Source of the DNA: Monarcha castaneiventris obscurior
Taxonomy: Eukaryota > Chordata > Aves > Passeriformes > Monarchidae
Reading direction: 5' to 3'
Length of the DNA: 64,000 nt
Assembly: GCA_026261815.1 (NCBI GenBank)
Contig: JAMPIT010000511.1
Span: 434,001-498,000, forward strand
Notes under the pieces: model-generated
What the model saw: the letters and a program-made list of their open reading frames with translations, nothing else
Database searches by the model: none
What the model was told of the DNA's origin: nothing
Shown here: positions 63,436 to 64,000 of the stretch, piece by piece
Numbering within the stretch: position 1 is the stretch's first letter
Layout of the letters: the number at the start of each line of letters is the position of its first letter
Translations under genes and position numbers: made by a program

Positions 63436-64000
63436 ACAGCCCGAGGCTGGAGTCAGAGCCGGGCCGTGCGGTCGCAGGGGCTCCCCGGGGGACGCAGATG
63501 CCGGGCGGGAGGAGCCGGGTGTCTCGGCCGCAGATGGGGAGGGAGCGGGGAAGCCGAGGAGACAACCGGAGGCAGCCACAAGGGTAACCTGACCCCGAGG
63601 ACGGTGCTTTAGGCGGCGAGGGGGAGGCTGGGCTGGGCATGGAGAAGCTGTTTCCCCCTCCTGAGCCCCTTGCAGCGCTCTGAGAGAGGGTGCTGGGACA
63701 GAGGAGCGTCTGTCCCCTCCGCGGAGTGCCAAGCCAGCACGGGTCCGGGGCAGAGACCGAGGCTCAGGGATGGCAGCACGCGGGGCATCTGCAGTTTGCT
63801 GGGGTCATGCACGCACAGCACTTGTGGGGCCCTGTGTGCGCCTTCAGCGGAGCCCCAGAGCTGCCTGGTGGGGGTGTGACACCAGGGGTGGCTGCTCCAG
63901 CCCCAGCCTGCCTCTTCCTCAGGGAAACAGCGCCCACCACTCCCAGCCCTTGGCCTCTGAGCCTCTTCCAAGCCGCTTTCAGGGGCCCTTCCCATCGTCC
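63436..64000. other. CpG-containing GC-rich end of window
   Basis: CpG words are frequent up to about 63640 (GGGCCGTGCGGTCGCAGGGG, GGTGTCTCGGCCGCAGATGG). No exon was recognised up to the window edge. Confidence 0.38.

Overview
This 64-kb window looks like non-coding DNA from a bird, most likely a songbird. The main evidence is about 25 fragments of CR1 retrotransposons. Several belong to a long 3'-end form that I associate with passerines from memory. A solitary ERVL-like LTR with a short leader points the same way. The sequence is GC-rich and dense in minisatellites, as on avian microchromosomes or chromosome ends; that placement is inference, because nothing here identifies a chromosome.

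I find no protein-coding gene, tRNA, rRNA or known small RNA. The open frames are those expected where TA-containing stop codons are scarce. They overlap one another on both strands, run through minisatellites and CR1 copies, and show no domain or motif I recognise. The window is best read as an intergenic region or the inside of one or more large introns. No neighbouring gene can be named.

Layout. 0-13 kb: CR1 copies, a CTG run, a large 25-bp minisatellite (2.3-3.0 kb) and several AT-rich unique blocks that may be regulatory. 13-20 kb: a short 32-bp tandem array, a 139-bp direct repeat pair (15.8 and 17.2 kb), a CpG-rich stretch and a roughly 270-bp inverted repeat pair (18.9-20.0 kb). 20-29 kb: a 42-bp minisatellite, a CpG-rich block with an 18-bp repeat, a CR1 cluster and AT-rich blocks. 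29-35 kb: five CR1 pieces, the LTR and leader (31.3-31.98 kb), and the longest AT-rich block (33.5-34.25 kb). 35-43 kb: mostly unique, with two RFX X-box palindromes and a MEF2-type site. 43-58 kb: six CR1 copies and many AT-rich blocks, including one with two octamers. 58-64 kb: unique DNA and a 38/39-bp satellite of about 28 units (60.45-61.51 kb).

No set of genes acts together here, so no pathway can be described. The most useful leads are the unexplained repeat pairs, the structured minisatellites, the CTCF-like motif carried by one CR1 form, and the AT-rich blocks with paired transcription-factor sites. Whether those blocks are conserved cannot be seen from one sequence.
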